A stretch of 64,000 bases of DNA, from the NCBI GenBank assembly GCA_027186245.1, contig CP114499.1:7507001-7571000 (forward strand). Direction: 5' to 3'. Shown here in pieces: positions 1-11,499 of the stretch. The number at the start of each line of letters is the position of its first letter. The first letter of the stretch is position 1. This stretch comes from Coriaria nepalensis. Taxonomy: Eukaryota > Streptophyta > Magnoliopsida > Cucurbitales > Coriariaceae. The notes under the pieces were generated by a model that searched no databases, was not told the origin of the DNA, and saw only the letters and a program-made list of their open reading frames with translations. A program made the translations under genes and the position numbers.

Positions 1-2916
1 AAGTAGTAATCTAGTTAGTGCTTCGTAATCTCTTAATCTTGGGTTCGAGTTGGGACCCAACGAAATCAAGAGACCATGTCCTTATTGGGCCCATTATTAG
101 GCCTTGATGGGCACCCATTGAGAAAAAAAAGAAGAGTATTGCCTTTTGCAAATGGATCGTGAAATCAAAGTATAATAAAGAAAAAAATGACTTTCAGTCT
201 CCATCATCTTTTCCCGGAATGAATAAAAGGGAATCAAAATATTTATTTATTTTATTAATTAATTATTTTTTTTTTGGGATGAAGAAACGAAAAGGATTAG
301 CTTGTCTCCTTTTAAGGCTTTTTCTCAAAAATAAAAATATAAATAAATAAAAAAGAAAGAAAGAAAAGAAAATTATATCATAATATTTTTATTAGCATCT
401 TTATAATATGGGCAACTAATGAATTAAATCATTTTTATTACCTTTTCTGATTAGTCTAGAGGGGTAGCCAGCTATAAAATCTTCTTGCCTTTCTCTTATA
501 GTCAAATTATAGAAAAATATTACAAAGTTAAAGTCAACCTATGTTCGTACCTAAAAACTTTAACACATTGTCAAATTCCTACCTTAAACGTTGAATCTAA
601 CATGTAGAGACACTTCTATCAAGTTCTATACAGTAATGAAGAATCTCATCATCTGTGTAAAGTGTTCACTCTTCATGCCATGATGTATAAAATATCTTCT
701 TTTTAGTCACATAATCAAACATGCATTATCATACGGATCAAATTGGGACATCATAACCAGGAGTGCATATAAAAATGCCTACCAGTATAACCGATCCAAG
801 CCGTCCCCACAAATACCTGAATTTTCCGCCGCTTGAGACAAGCAACTCGTCTTCCAATCCGATCCGATTGACTGAACCGTTGTGTATGCCGGGTACGTGG
901 TTCATGAATGCTTAGTATATTTTGTTATACATTTTTCATGGAAGAAAAATGAGGTGAGACCACATAGTTAATAACATAAAATAGAGGAATGCTGTAATAT
1001 TTTCAATTCTTCACTCAATCTTGTGTTCTCTTCGATTAATCTACTCACACAGGGTGTCCAATATCATCAAACCCTAAAAGTCCTTTATCTATCATATTAT
1101 AAACTAAGTGGGCTCATTCGGTCAGCATTTGTAAATGTATATTATTATAAACCTACTTGTAGTTATGTAGATTTGTATAAACTGTGGTTTAGTTATATCA
1201 CAAAGCACAAAGTGAACCAATAGTTTTGTATTTAAAATTAATGTTTCAGACAATATAGTCTTACAAAGAAAACCCAAATTTATGAGTTTGAGACTCGAAT
1301 CAAAGTGTAAGAGGAAAATTTACAAAAAAAAAAAAGAAAAAGGAAGAAGAAAAAAGACAAAATACATGCAAACAAAGTCAAAATACAACATCCCTCCCTG
1401 GGTATAGAAGAATTGAAGAACAGCTACTTTACTTCTCTTTCGGGTAGAGTGAAAGAAAGAGAGAGAGACTCATCATGGTGGCTTCATGATCATGACAAAC
1501 AATTATCTAGCTAGCTCCATGTGAGAAAAGAAAGAAAAAAAAAATAAATTATAACCTAGTTAGTTGATCGAGAATTTAGCAACGTACCGGCCAACACAAA
1601 AACAAAAGCAATCATCATGTCTCTCTCATCATTAAACCCTCACTCTCATCATCATCATCATCTCCTCTCTCTTCTTTTACTACCCACCAACTTCACCAGG
1701 AACTACCATCACCTTCAAGATAGCATCCAGCAACAAACAGCGACAAGAAAAAAGAAAAAAAAAAAGGAAGAAATTTAGAACAAGACGAAGGTGATAATTA
1801 TGGATTTTGATCTAAAGAAGAAGAAGAAGAAGAAGATCAAGCCTTTGGTTTACTATCATGCTATTTTGAGCAAAGGGTCCATATCGATCTTCTTCCTTGA
1901 CATGCGATGAAGTTAAAATTGCTAATTTCTTCTTATTTTCTGAACCGGGGAATTGAAGCGCTGTGGTCCGATTATAATTCTAATTTGCTTTCATGTACCA
2001 AGTAAATTTGAGAATTCATATATATATATATGCATGTCTTTACTAATTTACGGTGTTGTTTTATATATCTTAAGAACGGTGTTGTTTTTATATATCTTAA
2101 GAACCCTAATAATTTTTCAGTTATATATTGCTTGTTTTAGTAAGAGTTGAAGTTTATGAAGAAGTTGGTATGGATTTGAACATGGTAATTAACTCTTTCT
2201 GTAATCATTTCAAATAGTATATATCATATCATAATAGCGTATTTGATTCTGGATCCCTACTCTGGCCATGGCATAGGATCTAGATTAATTAATTTTGTCT
2301 CCCTCTCTAATATGTATGTATGTATATATATATAGCAGAAATAATGGATGCCATAGAACATTTATGTAGAACTTTGCATTTTGGCGAAGTGCTACTTCTT
2401 AATCATATAGCTGTTGATCTGTTTGAATAGTTGTAAGTGAACTGATCAAGGAGCCTACGTTTTATTTGCTTCCTAATAGTCTGAGCGATCTTGTGAAAAC
2501 TAACAGCCATCAATCCCTGATGCATATATACATTGTTGGTTACGTGAACGGGACCATCGGTATGCTCTCCTCTCAGCCGGTGACCGGTGATTCCTGAGGA
2601 AGAAAGCACGGAACCCCGGGGACTGTGCCTCATCCCACGTGTCGCGTTGGTACTGGCTTTACCTACCTACCTTTACATCCTTCCATCCAGAATTGGTGCA
2701 TTACCACCTGAAGCCGGGGTATGGAATGTCAAAGAATGTTCCCTGGGATTCATATGGAGAGCTCGGCTCGGTGCCTCAACCTACTTGTGTACTTGTCCAC
2801 TTCTCCCATCGGCAAATTGAGAGCTCGCCCTCAGGCAATCCAAACAAACCCCACTCCCTCTCCGATCTCCAGCCGATCCGCAGAGTTCCAGATGCAGGAA
2901 AACGGCTCCTTAAATA
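1..2916. other. Intergenic DNA, no gene recognised
   Basis: AT-rich non-coding DNA with purine-rich tracts (about 1310-1350, 1740-1780), a GAA run at 1814-1835 and a short TA run near 2017-2030. A 36-codon ORF starts at 1800 but resembles nothing known. From about 2400 to 2916 the base composition is more balanced and short overlapping ORFs occur on both strands; none gave a recognisable motif. The balanced part ends where Copia-like coding sequence begins, so it may be other decayed mobile DNA. Confidence 0.5.
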
Positions 2917-3723
2917 ATGTCATTATTATTCCCGAACTCTCTCCTCGCACGAACTGACTTGTCTAATGCAAAACTGTTTCCCACACCTTCTGTGGCCGGC
3001 CAGCAACTGTCTCGTCATTCTAGTGCTCCCCTCTCTGATCCCTCCATTTATCGCAGTACTGTTGGCACTCTCCAGTATGCTACTCTTACTCGTCCCGACA
3101 TTCAATTTTCTGTTAATAAGGTTGCTCAATTTTTACACTCTCCTTCTGAGGATCACTGGACTAGCGTTAAGCAGATTCTCCGCTATTTGAAAGGCACGAT
3201 CTCCCGTGGGCTTCACATCATGAAATCTGCCTCTGCCACTTTAGGAGCTTTCTCTTATGCCAATTGGGTTGGGTGTTTGGATGATCGTCGATCTACCACT
3301 GCTTTCTGTATTTTCCTTGGGAGTAATCTCCTCAATTGGGTCTCCAAAAAGCAACCAACTGTGGCTCGGTCTAGTATGGAGTCTGAATATCGCGTTGTTG
3401 CTCTTGCCGCTGCTGAACTTCGTTGGCTTTCCTTCCTTCTTACCGAGCTCCATGTTTCCATTGCTCATACTCGTACTCTTTGGTGTGACAACGTGGGTGC
3501 GTATCTTGCCGCCAACCCGGTATTCCATGCTCGGATTAAACACATTGAAATTAATATGCATTTTGTCCGAGATTTAGTCTCAAAATGCTTACTCAATGTC
3601 TACCACCTCTCCACCGCCGAACAAATAGCCGATGCTCTCACTAAAAGTTTATTTCGTGTTAGGCTCCATGATCTTCATTCGAAGCTCACTGTTCATTCTA
3701 TAGATTCGCTTGCGGGAAGATAA
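2917..3723 (+). mobile_element. Truncated Ty1-Copia pol 3' end (RT C-terminus and RNase H)
   Basis: An open frame of 268 codons covers the end of the Copia reverse transcriptase and the RNase H domain. Landmarks in order are YRSTVGTLQY, TRPDI with a following VN..AQF block, ILRYLKGT, the RNase H start YANWVGC, SSMESEYR, LWCDN, and the terminal HFVRD and ADALTK blocks. The protein enters abruptly in the spacer before the RNase H domain; gag, protease, integrase and the catalytic part of RT are missing. The first RNase H acidic residue, normally Asp in YADWAGC, is Asn here, so the enzyme should be inactive. The frame is otherwise unbroken, pointing to fairly recent truncation. It is an isolated 3' remnant rather than a host gene. 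Confidence 0.9.
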
Positions 3724-3860
3724 AAGGGTATAATAGTAATTATCCTACAATTATAACCCTAATAACTTCTCTATATATAAAATCTTGTAACCTAATTCAC
3801 AAAACAATATATATAAGAAAATACAGAAACCCTATTTTACTTTCTTCAGGTCATGCCCCA
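3724..3860 (+). repeat. Probable 3' non-coding/LTR remnant of the Copia fragment
   Basis: Directly after the pol stop the sequence carries a TATATATAA box, a TTGTAACC stretch, AATTCAC..AAACAATA and a run ending in CTTTCTTCA near 3850. This order (TATA box, transcript 3' end region, terminal CA) is typical of Copia LTRs. No 5' LTR or primer binding site was found upstream, so the element is 5'-truncated. The exact right border is uncertain. Confidence 0.45.
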
Positions 3861-6800
3861 AAAAACAAAAAAAAATATTGTATTCATGGAATTATCTTAT
3901 GCATCATATCATGTAACGCTCTAATATAACGTAATTAACCTAACTATGAAGAAGGATTAAGTGCTAATCAGCAGGCCGGCATTGTAATGGCCCATGAGTG
4001 ATGATGGACCTCTATTTCATTGCATATATGTTACCGGCCGACATGTCATGAATGGACCAGAAGTAAAACTATCGATCATTTCCTTTTTTTTTTTTTGTAA
4101 AAATTTAATTTCCTTAAAATGTCTTGTCACTCGAAAAGAAAGAAAGATTAGAGTGGATGAGAAAAATGAGATTTGAGGTGGCTAATTGGTAGGGACCACT
4201 ATATACATCCTCAATTGACCATGTGTATTGTTAAATAAAATGAAATAAAAATTAGCTAAAAAGAATCTATCAATCAAACAACCCACCCACTAATTGTATA
4301 GCTACCCACCATAATCCGTATAATCCCTAATCCAATCCTCCTCCTCTTTTCAGCACCATTTTATATTATTCCACTTCTAACCAATGTGGTCAAATGAAAT
4401 GCTTAAAACACTACATTGCCTAGCTACTTGGAATCTTCCACTAAACCCTAATTAACCAAGCAAATTAGAGGTAGATGATGACTTATAACTCCAGACACAG
4501 ATCCGATCCGAGCCCCTTACAACTCAAGTCGGCCCTTATATCGATCAAGGATCTCTCCATTTGGTGTCCGGTCTACAAACTAATTACCGTCCGGCTCCTT
4601 CGATATCTATGAAGATAGAAAATACTAGCATTATCTTGCTAGCTTATCATGTTCGTCAAGACATTTTTATATTATTTGTTGAATTAAATTATTAGAAAAT
4701 ACATGTTTATTTATTTATAGGTATATAAAGGTTCTAGTTTTAACAAGATATTTGATTCAATGTTTTATTGTGTATATATACTTAAACTTTCATATTTATT
4801 TAAAAAAATTATTAGATTAAATCTACAATAAAATAAATGGATATATCTTAACTTTATATAAATTTTTATGCAATCTTATCATATTTCATACAAATATTAG
4901 TCGGTGTATCCAAAAATTCTGATTTATTAAAGCACGTTGCACATTAATGAAAGTCATATGTGGAGATTAAGAAGATAACTACGTGCGTAGTAGTGAAAGG
5001 AGTGGGAAGTGATGAGCATGAGACAACAATTGGTGGATTCCAGCAAAAGAGGATCGTTTTAGGGTTATGGATTAAGACAGTGGGGAATAAAAACACAATC
5101 AAACTATGTTTTAAAATATGTCCAAAACATCTGTCAATCCCAGAATGCTTTTGTTGATTTAAGCAATTAAATTAATGTGAACAGATTACTTGATTCACTA
5201 GAATTACATTCTTTTTGGTATAAAATAGTAGGCTTTGTCTGCTCTAAGAAGATATGCCTAGATCTCTTTACATAAACGGCAGACCCCTTTTAGTATTTTA
5301 TTTTTAGGATAAGTTACATGTGATTCTCTCTTAAGATCTTAAAAAGAAAATTTTAAATGGTTACTCTATAGTTTTATGAAATTATAGATAAACCCCATGT
5401 TTTATAAAAGTAAGCAACAAACAAGTAGTTATATTAATATTAATTTTTTTGTAGTTTTAAAAGACAAATATATTCGTTTTGGCTGATAAAGGAAAGGAAA
5501 GATAAGAGTAAAAATTCACTTTTAAAAAAAATTAAGGGAAATAAAAAGGATGATTGTAATTTCATAAATTATAAGGGGTCTTTTTATATTTATTTGAAAA
5601 TATATAGGATTACCTATTATTAAACTTATTTTTTATATGCTCACGTCATTCTGCACTTCCTTAAATATTCCCTAAAATGGCAAACAAGTGAACAGGTCTA
5701 GTTTCTTCTTGGAACTTAGTTAACTAATTAGTTCATTCCCAAAAGAAGGTCAAGATAAGTGTGTACATATTTTATTAATGGGGTTGTTATGGGATAATCA
5801 CAAAGAAGCTTCATTTAGTGCTGAATAATCATAATTCTATACACTATTATTTTTAGGGTTCTCTCGAAGATGGAACTGGCCAGCCCCCATTATAAAGTAA
5901 TAGACATATTTTAAGATTTGATTGAGAAAAGTATCAAACTATTTTTATACCAATTAAACGATGGGTTTGAACTCCATTTGAACCGTCCAGATATGGCCTT
6001 GTTTAGAATTATGATCTGGATTTGATTTTGTAGATCATACGGATGAAAGAGTGTATGCTTCTTTCTTCTGTTTTTTTCTCTTTCGTTAAATAGTATTTGA
6101 ACTATTTGAATCATATTGTCGTTCAACTAATTCAAGTAGTCCGATCACTCCGACGAGCTGTATTCTCGTTCACATGATTTACAAATCTACCCTGTGAATG
6201 AAATCTGAATCCTATAAAGAGTATTATTTGAGAAATGAACATAAGCAATCTTTTTAATAAGCCATGCAACCATGCATGAACATCACAAGGTTGGCATTGT
6301 TACTATTAAATGTGAAATAATACTCGACAATTTCTTTATAATGTTTCATCTATTTGAAAATTTTGGGTGGATTAGTATTATAATCTTAATTATTAGATAT
6401 GCAAATCTAGCACAGTGGCCGGAGATTCTAGATTTGGCGCAAAGTTAAAGCTAGCTCGCCTTCCTTTCAGGTGATTTTATCCCACTTTCTTTGACTTTTT
6501 GCACTAAAAAATATTTAAGTAAAATGTCACTCATCTAATTAATCAAACTTATGGAAAACTTGTTTAGCTAATTAATTAAAACACTTTTGCTTCTTCAAAA
6601 CCATTTATTGACTTTTCATGGATTTTTTCTCTTATTGAGCCTTTTTTTTTTCCTAAATATAAAAATACACTAATCTTGTTAATTGACAAGTGTTGAAAAC
6701 CATTTGGTATTGCCCACTTTTCGTTTCTCATTTTCACTATTGAAAACTACTTAAGTTTACTACAAAAAGGAAGAGACCAAAGCCATTTAATTGACAGGTG

Positions 6801-6869
6801 CTACCTAGTAGTTGCATAACAATACAACAAATTCTCTCTCCCTCCCTCTCTTATCATTTCAAGATAGAG
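3861..6869. other. Intergenic DNA upstream of the C2H2 gene
   Basis: AT-rich DNA without a coding signature. Short ORFs at 3994-4176, 4960-5157 and 5911-6126 have no recognisable domain and look random. The last few hundred bases before 6870 should contain the promoter and 5' UTR of the C2H2 gene; a CT-rich leader (CTCTCTCCCTCCCTCTC) sits at about 6833-6850. Confidence 0.5.
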
Positions 6870-7646
6870 ATGGAAAATGATGTATCTAATGGCGTTCTTT
6901 CTCCCACAAGCAACAAAGATCATCATAAGAATTGCTGTTCTTCTGGATCTTGTGTAGAGAAGAAGGTGAAGCTATTTGGGTTTGAGCTAAGCCCATCAAA
7001 AAAACACAGCGACGACCATGAAATCGGAGATCATGAAAGTGTAAATTCTTCAACCACAGTTTCATGTGGAACAAAAAGAGAGAGAGTTTTCCAAGAACAA
7101 CACATCACAAGCTCAAACCTCACTTCTACAAATATCGATCAAAAGAAATTCGAGTGTCAGTATTGTTTCAAGAAATTTGCAAACTCGCAAGCATTAGGAG
7201 GGCATCAAAACGCTCATAAGAAGGAGAGAATGAAGAAGAAGAAATTTCAACTTCAGGCAAGAAATTCAAGCTTTAATAATTATTACCTCAAGCCTAATTA
7301 CCAAAATAAACACGTTTTTGCTCGTAACCCAAGTTCTCATCCTATTTGGTTGTATGATCCCTCACTCCCTTATAATAGCTCTTCTTCAGATCCGTTCATT
7401 GTTCATCAAGATCGATCACGTATCAGCTTTAACCCGTATGATCGGAAAGAGTACTTGATTGATCGGAAGGCTTTACAAGCTAACCCCATATCGTTTCGGG
7501 AAGAAACGGATGCGTTTACCCTAATTAGACCAAGTGAAAAATCATCAAGGAGTACTACTACTATTACAAGGCCTATGATTATCTCCAAGCCTACTAAAAA
7601 AAAAAGCTACACCGATTCGAATTTGGATCTTCAATTAGGTCTTTGA
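6870..7646 (+). CDS. Single C2H2 zinc-finger protein, GIS/ZFP5/ZFP6/ZFP8 type
   Basis: Predicted nuclear transcription factor of 258 residues in one exon. It has one plant-type C2H2 finger (C96, C99, H112, H116) with the QALGGH core that contacts DNA, and a C-terminal DLQLGL, an EAR motif of the LxLxL kind that recruits TOPLESS co-repressors. An upstream KLFGFEL block (residues 34-40) matches the conserved N-terminal motif of the GIS/ZFP5/6/8 subfamily, which acts in gibberellin and cytokinin control of trichome and root-hair development. A basic stretch ([10 protein letters not shown]) follows the finger. An in-frame ATG at 6798 would add 24 residues, but the protein homology starts at 6870, within a CT-rich leader. 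Family membership is clear; the orthologue within the clade is not. Confidence 0.88.
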   Translation: MENDVSNGVLSPTSNKDHHKNCCSSGSCVEKKVKLFGFELSPSKKHSDDHEIGDHESVNSSTTVSCGTKRERVFQEQHITSSNLTSTNIDQKKFECQYCFKKFANSQALGGHQNAHKKERMKKKKFQLQARNSSFNNYYLKPNYQNKHVFARNPSSHPIWLYDPSLPYNSSSSDPFIVHQDRSRISFNPYDRKEYLIDRKALQANPISFREETDAFTLIRPSEKSSRSTTTITRPMIISKPTKKKSYTDSNLDLQLGL

Positions 7647-8384
7647 TGATCCGACGGATCTAGGGGGGTATTGGATCCATTTCTGGCTCTGAACAAGGGA
7701 TCAAGAGAAGTAATATACTATTATCACGTAATTAATTAATAGTTAAGTAATTTGTATTAATTAATAGTTAAGAATTTGTATTAATTAATAGTCGTAGAAC
7801 AAGGGTTCAAATGGATTGTGTAGATCATTTCAAATGAAGGTTGCGGTCCACGCTAGATAACAAAACACTTAATAATACAACTGAGTTTCATTGATTATAT
7901 GTTTTTTTTTCATGAAATATTTTTCAATCAGTCCTACGACTAACCCCCTTAGCTAATTGAATTGTCTTTGATTTGTCCAATGCGTAGTTAAAAGTAAAAA
8001 GTAAAAAGTTTTATCGGTCGGAATTGACTGGCTAGCTACCATCAACAGACAAATATAATTAATTAATTAATTAAGAAAATAATTTTTTTTTCTTTTGACA
8101 TTTTGGTAATTATATATGTTGAACAACATAACAATCTATAGTTGCCATGTTGACATCATCATGGTGATAGTAGTTGGAGAAAACGTTGTGTCGTTGCACA
8201 AAGATGATACCTTTTCTAATTATCCGTCAATTATATATATTTTGTATAAGAAATTTGCAAATACATGTATTCTCACTCTAATCAAAGAATCATTCTATAC
8301 ATAAATGCCTCGTTACATTTTCTTTCCTATTTTCATCTGTCTTAATACGTTAATCTGTATTAATAGAATTAAAACTATAACATC
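7647..8384. other. Intergenic DNA
   Basis: Non-coding AT-rich DNA with repeated TTAATTAATAG units at about 7728-7790 and a TTAA-rich run near 8057-8075. The first part should be the 3' UTR of the C2H2 gene. The ORF at 8116-8304 has no recognisable domain. Confidence 0.5.
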
Positions 8385-9030
8385 TACATCTGACCTCTCC
8401 TTTCCTCCCTCTCCTCCTTGTCTTGACCTTATTATGAACACTAATTGACCTTCTCCTTCGCACGAGCAAAATCTTGAAAGAAAACGGTTTCGTGCGCCGC
8501 ATAAACGTTCAAGTAATACATGTTGTCAAACTTAGTTGGCGTCATTATAACCCGACATTGTTGGATGCGTGTCGGACCGTCGTGTAGTTCCAACACAGCT
8601 TCCGCCTTCCTTGAGCCTAGTGTGTACTGTGGGCTATAAGCAGGGCTGAAATCGTAATTCTTTGCTTGCTAACTCTTTGCAGTGTGAAAACCCGATAGTT
8701 TGAGCCCACCGGCGGTGCTGATGAGATCACGAGTGGCAATGTCGGTATAGGAGACGATGTTGGGGCATTGTAGTTCGAAGGCGGTTTTGGAGCGGGTGAC
8801 GACATTGAAGCCATCGCTGAAGAGGGAGAGAATGTTTACTGCATCACGTTCAGCTTTGTTGAAGGTGGAGCCATGGAGGCATCACAACTGTCGACCAAGC
8901 AGTTGGGGCAGAAGAGGCCGAGGTCGGAGGCCGAATGGTGGTTGTGATTTGCTTTTCGGTTTTGGTAGTAGTGATGTTGAGTTTTGATTGGGTGAGGAAT
9001 GGGAGGAAAATGAGCAGGGGGCGGAGCCAC
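8385..9030 (-). pseudogene. Class III peroxidase pseudogene (Prx31/41-like)
   Basis: Reading the minus strand in shifting frames recovers consecutive peroxidase blocks in the right order: GCDAS-like CLVDSCDAS near 8900, then TFNKAERDAVN, a DGFNVVTRSKTAFELQCPN stretch, TDIATRDLISTAGG, a remnant of the proximal-haem TIGFSHCKE block near 8675, NPTMSGYND, and FFQDFARAKEKV near 8470, ending around 8390. These match the Arabidopsis peroxidase 31/41 group. The distal FFHDC motif has decayed to FCPNC. The segment between the GG of the substrate-channel region and the proximal histidine, about 50 residues, is deleted, and there are several frameshifts and stops. It cannot encode an active enzyme. No introns are seen, so it may be a duplicate of an intron-poor gene. 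Confidence 0.8.
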
Positions 9031-11499
9031 TGAGGGCTATTGGGGGATGTAGCCCCACAGGCTTTTTTTGGAAAATAATAATAATTAGGGGTAATTTTTT
9101 AGATTTTAAAATTTTGGGGTTAAAATTGATTTTTTAAAAATATTTTGGGGAAATTTATAATATTAAAAAGAGCTAAAATTTCTGAATCCAAAATAATTGA
9201 CAAATTAGAACCCCAATGTTTTCAATAACAATTTATAACTTCTAAAATTTACTCTTTACGAATTAAAAATCAAAAATTGATCTCTTTCAACAATTCCTTG
9301 ATCTAAAATTTTTGATATTTTCTTAAAATCACTTTTCACTCTATTCTCTTCGAGGTTAAATACTCATATATTAATATAATGATCAAATGACATCTCCTTC
9401 ACTATATTAATTACTTTTTCAAGCTCTCTATTTAGGCTCGGTAGATCTATTAGAATGTGAAAATGCTCAATCTTAGGCTTAATCTAATACATTTAATATG
9501 AAAAAAATATGATAATATACTTTTATCATACTGCGAAGGTTTCATATTAGTTTACAAATAATCTGTAAGCGGAAACGATATTTAAAAAATTTCAAATTTA
9601 ATCTGAAATATAAATTAAACTCATAAACAAATATCAAAACTGATCATACAAACATATATTAAATATATATGTTTAACAAAAAAGTATAGAAAAGTTTCAT
9701 AAAACTTAAAGATTAAGATCTAAAAAAAAATTGTTTTATCTTAATATAGAACCGAACAAATCTTCTTAGTCCTTCATCATGACCGGAAACAACATGAAGA
9801 TTGAGGTGACCAAGTGTACACAATCTAATCGTAATCCATACAGTTCAGTTTGCTCAGTTGATTTTCTATTTTAAGGTTCATCACATGATTCAAAAAGTTC
9901 GTGAAAAAGAAAGAGAAAAATCTCACTTTTCTCACTATACGATTTCAGCTAAGAGACAAGTGAATATCATCTTATTTTCGGCCACCATAGTGGAGTATTT
10001 ATAATGCTCTACTAGGTCTAAAGTTTCTAATAACATTAGGTTTCCTTGTAGTAATAGATTTCTTTATCTTACTTAAGAAAACAATGGATCAAATCTCATA
10101 TACTTAACTGATCACTTCCATGGGTTTTAACATATAGATATTAATAAATCATTTGATTAATTGGGCATATGAAATCCAATTAACAAATTGGCTCATTAAT
10201 CTTTTAATGTCTGATTATTAATTACGAACTTTCGTGATACTTTTATAATTAAATAAATAGTCCCAATATAAATTATTAATTTCTAAACAAATTAATGTCC
10301 TACTTAGTTGTGATATCAAAGCTGTACGAATTAAATTTAATAAATTAATAATTTATCATTTTGCTTTTATAGTTATATTATAAAATAAATCACGATTTTA
10401 TCTCTAAAAAGAAAATTGATTTTATTATTATTTATATTTATAAAATATAAAATATTAATTTTAACAAAATTAATAAACACGATAAAAAAATAAATATTTT
10501 TACTATTATTAAATACACAATAATATCATTAATATTTATAAATAAAATTATCTCATAAAATATATATTTATGATTAAAATATATATTTATGAAATCTAAT
10601 TGGATTAACCTAATGAGTATAGACTTTCACTTCACTTAAAAAAGGAGGAGGGAGTGGAAATGGAACGTGGCTTTTTTCAGGAAAGAAAATAGAAAGAACG
10701 GAAATATTTGGCGGGAAAATTGATGGAAATATTAGTGAAAAGAGAGGATTAAGAGAAGGGAAGGGTGTTTCCTCGACCTTGTGAATATTGAGTTTTATTT
10801 TATTTTATTTTATTTTCTTGTGAATTATTGTTATTGCAAGAGAAGTTCAATATACTCTCTGTTTTGCTGAAACTGTGTTATATTTATATTTTGGATTATA
10901 AGCAATGGCAAGCCGTGTCATTGGTTCGTTATCGGCAAGGAAAAGAAATTGGGTTACCGTACGTTGAAACCTATAAAGTATCCGTTCCATGATGTTGTCC
11001 CTAATTTGTACATCTCTTGCACTTTCAAGAAGGTCCATTTCACATTTCGAGTCCAAATGAAGGTCCACTTATGGATCCATGTAATTCTATGTCTATATAT
11101 ATATATTATAGAGAGAGAGAGAGAGCAAATTTTTTCTTATAAAGGACACGAAACAGCAAGTTAATTAAGACCAAGAGATAATAAATTAACCTGTATATAC
11201 TTTACAAGTTGCAAAATCGTAGCCTTTTCACGCCAGAGCGCTCTCCTCAATATAAGCTGCGAAATAAAAGTTCTCATACATCAGCGCCAACTTACATCAA
11301 CCAATTTGTGCTTCAATACTTGGTCGTATCAGCATGCGTTAATAAAAATCTACCTTTCTTTTTTAGTTTGTTTCGGAAACTTCTTTTCCGGCTAAAAGCT
11401 CCCTCCTGCAGCCAAAAGTAAACAGTTTGGTAAGTAAATCCACTTAGTAACGTCTAAGGAGTTCTATGAAGCATATCTTCAGTTACGAAAATGGAAAGT
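9031..11499. other. Intergenic DNA, probably including LTR-type repeat sequence
   Basis: Strongly AT-rich. Between about 9480 and 10620 the sequence has the character of a decayed LTR-retrotransposon non-coding region (for example a block around 9985-10075 of the kind common in plant LTRs), but no termini could be defined. Poly-T and TTTTA repeats lie at 10795-10815. A GA run at 11109-11124 follows a TA run at 11097-11106. ORFs at 10847-11068 (-) and 10949-11164 (+) overlap each other and show no domain. Confidence 0.35.

Noticed and set aside
1..60. GGTTCGAGTTGGGACCC near the left edge, resembling a tRNA T arm or SINE B box
   Set aside because: No matching A box or SINE tail could be placed and the element would be cut by the window edge.
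1800..1910. Lys-rich 36-codon ORF after a possible leader
   Set aside because: Consists largely of a GAA-type microsatellite and lacks any recognisable continuation.
2403..2916. Overlapping ORFs in a balanced-composition block before the Copia fragment
   Set aside because: No motif recognised in any frame; probably decayed mobile DNA.
10847..11164. Opposed ORFs of 73 and 71 codons
   Set aside because: Overlap each other with no domain or start context; not supported.
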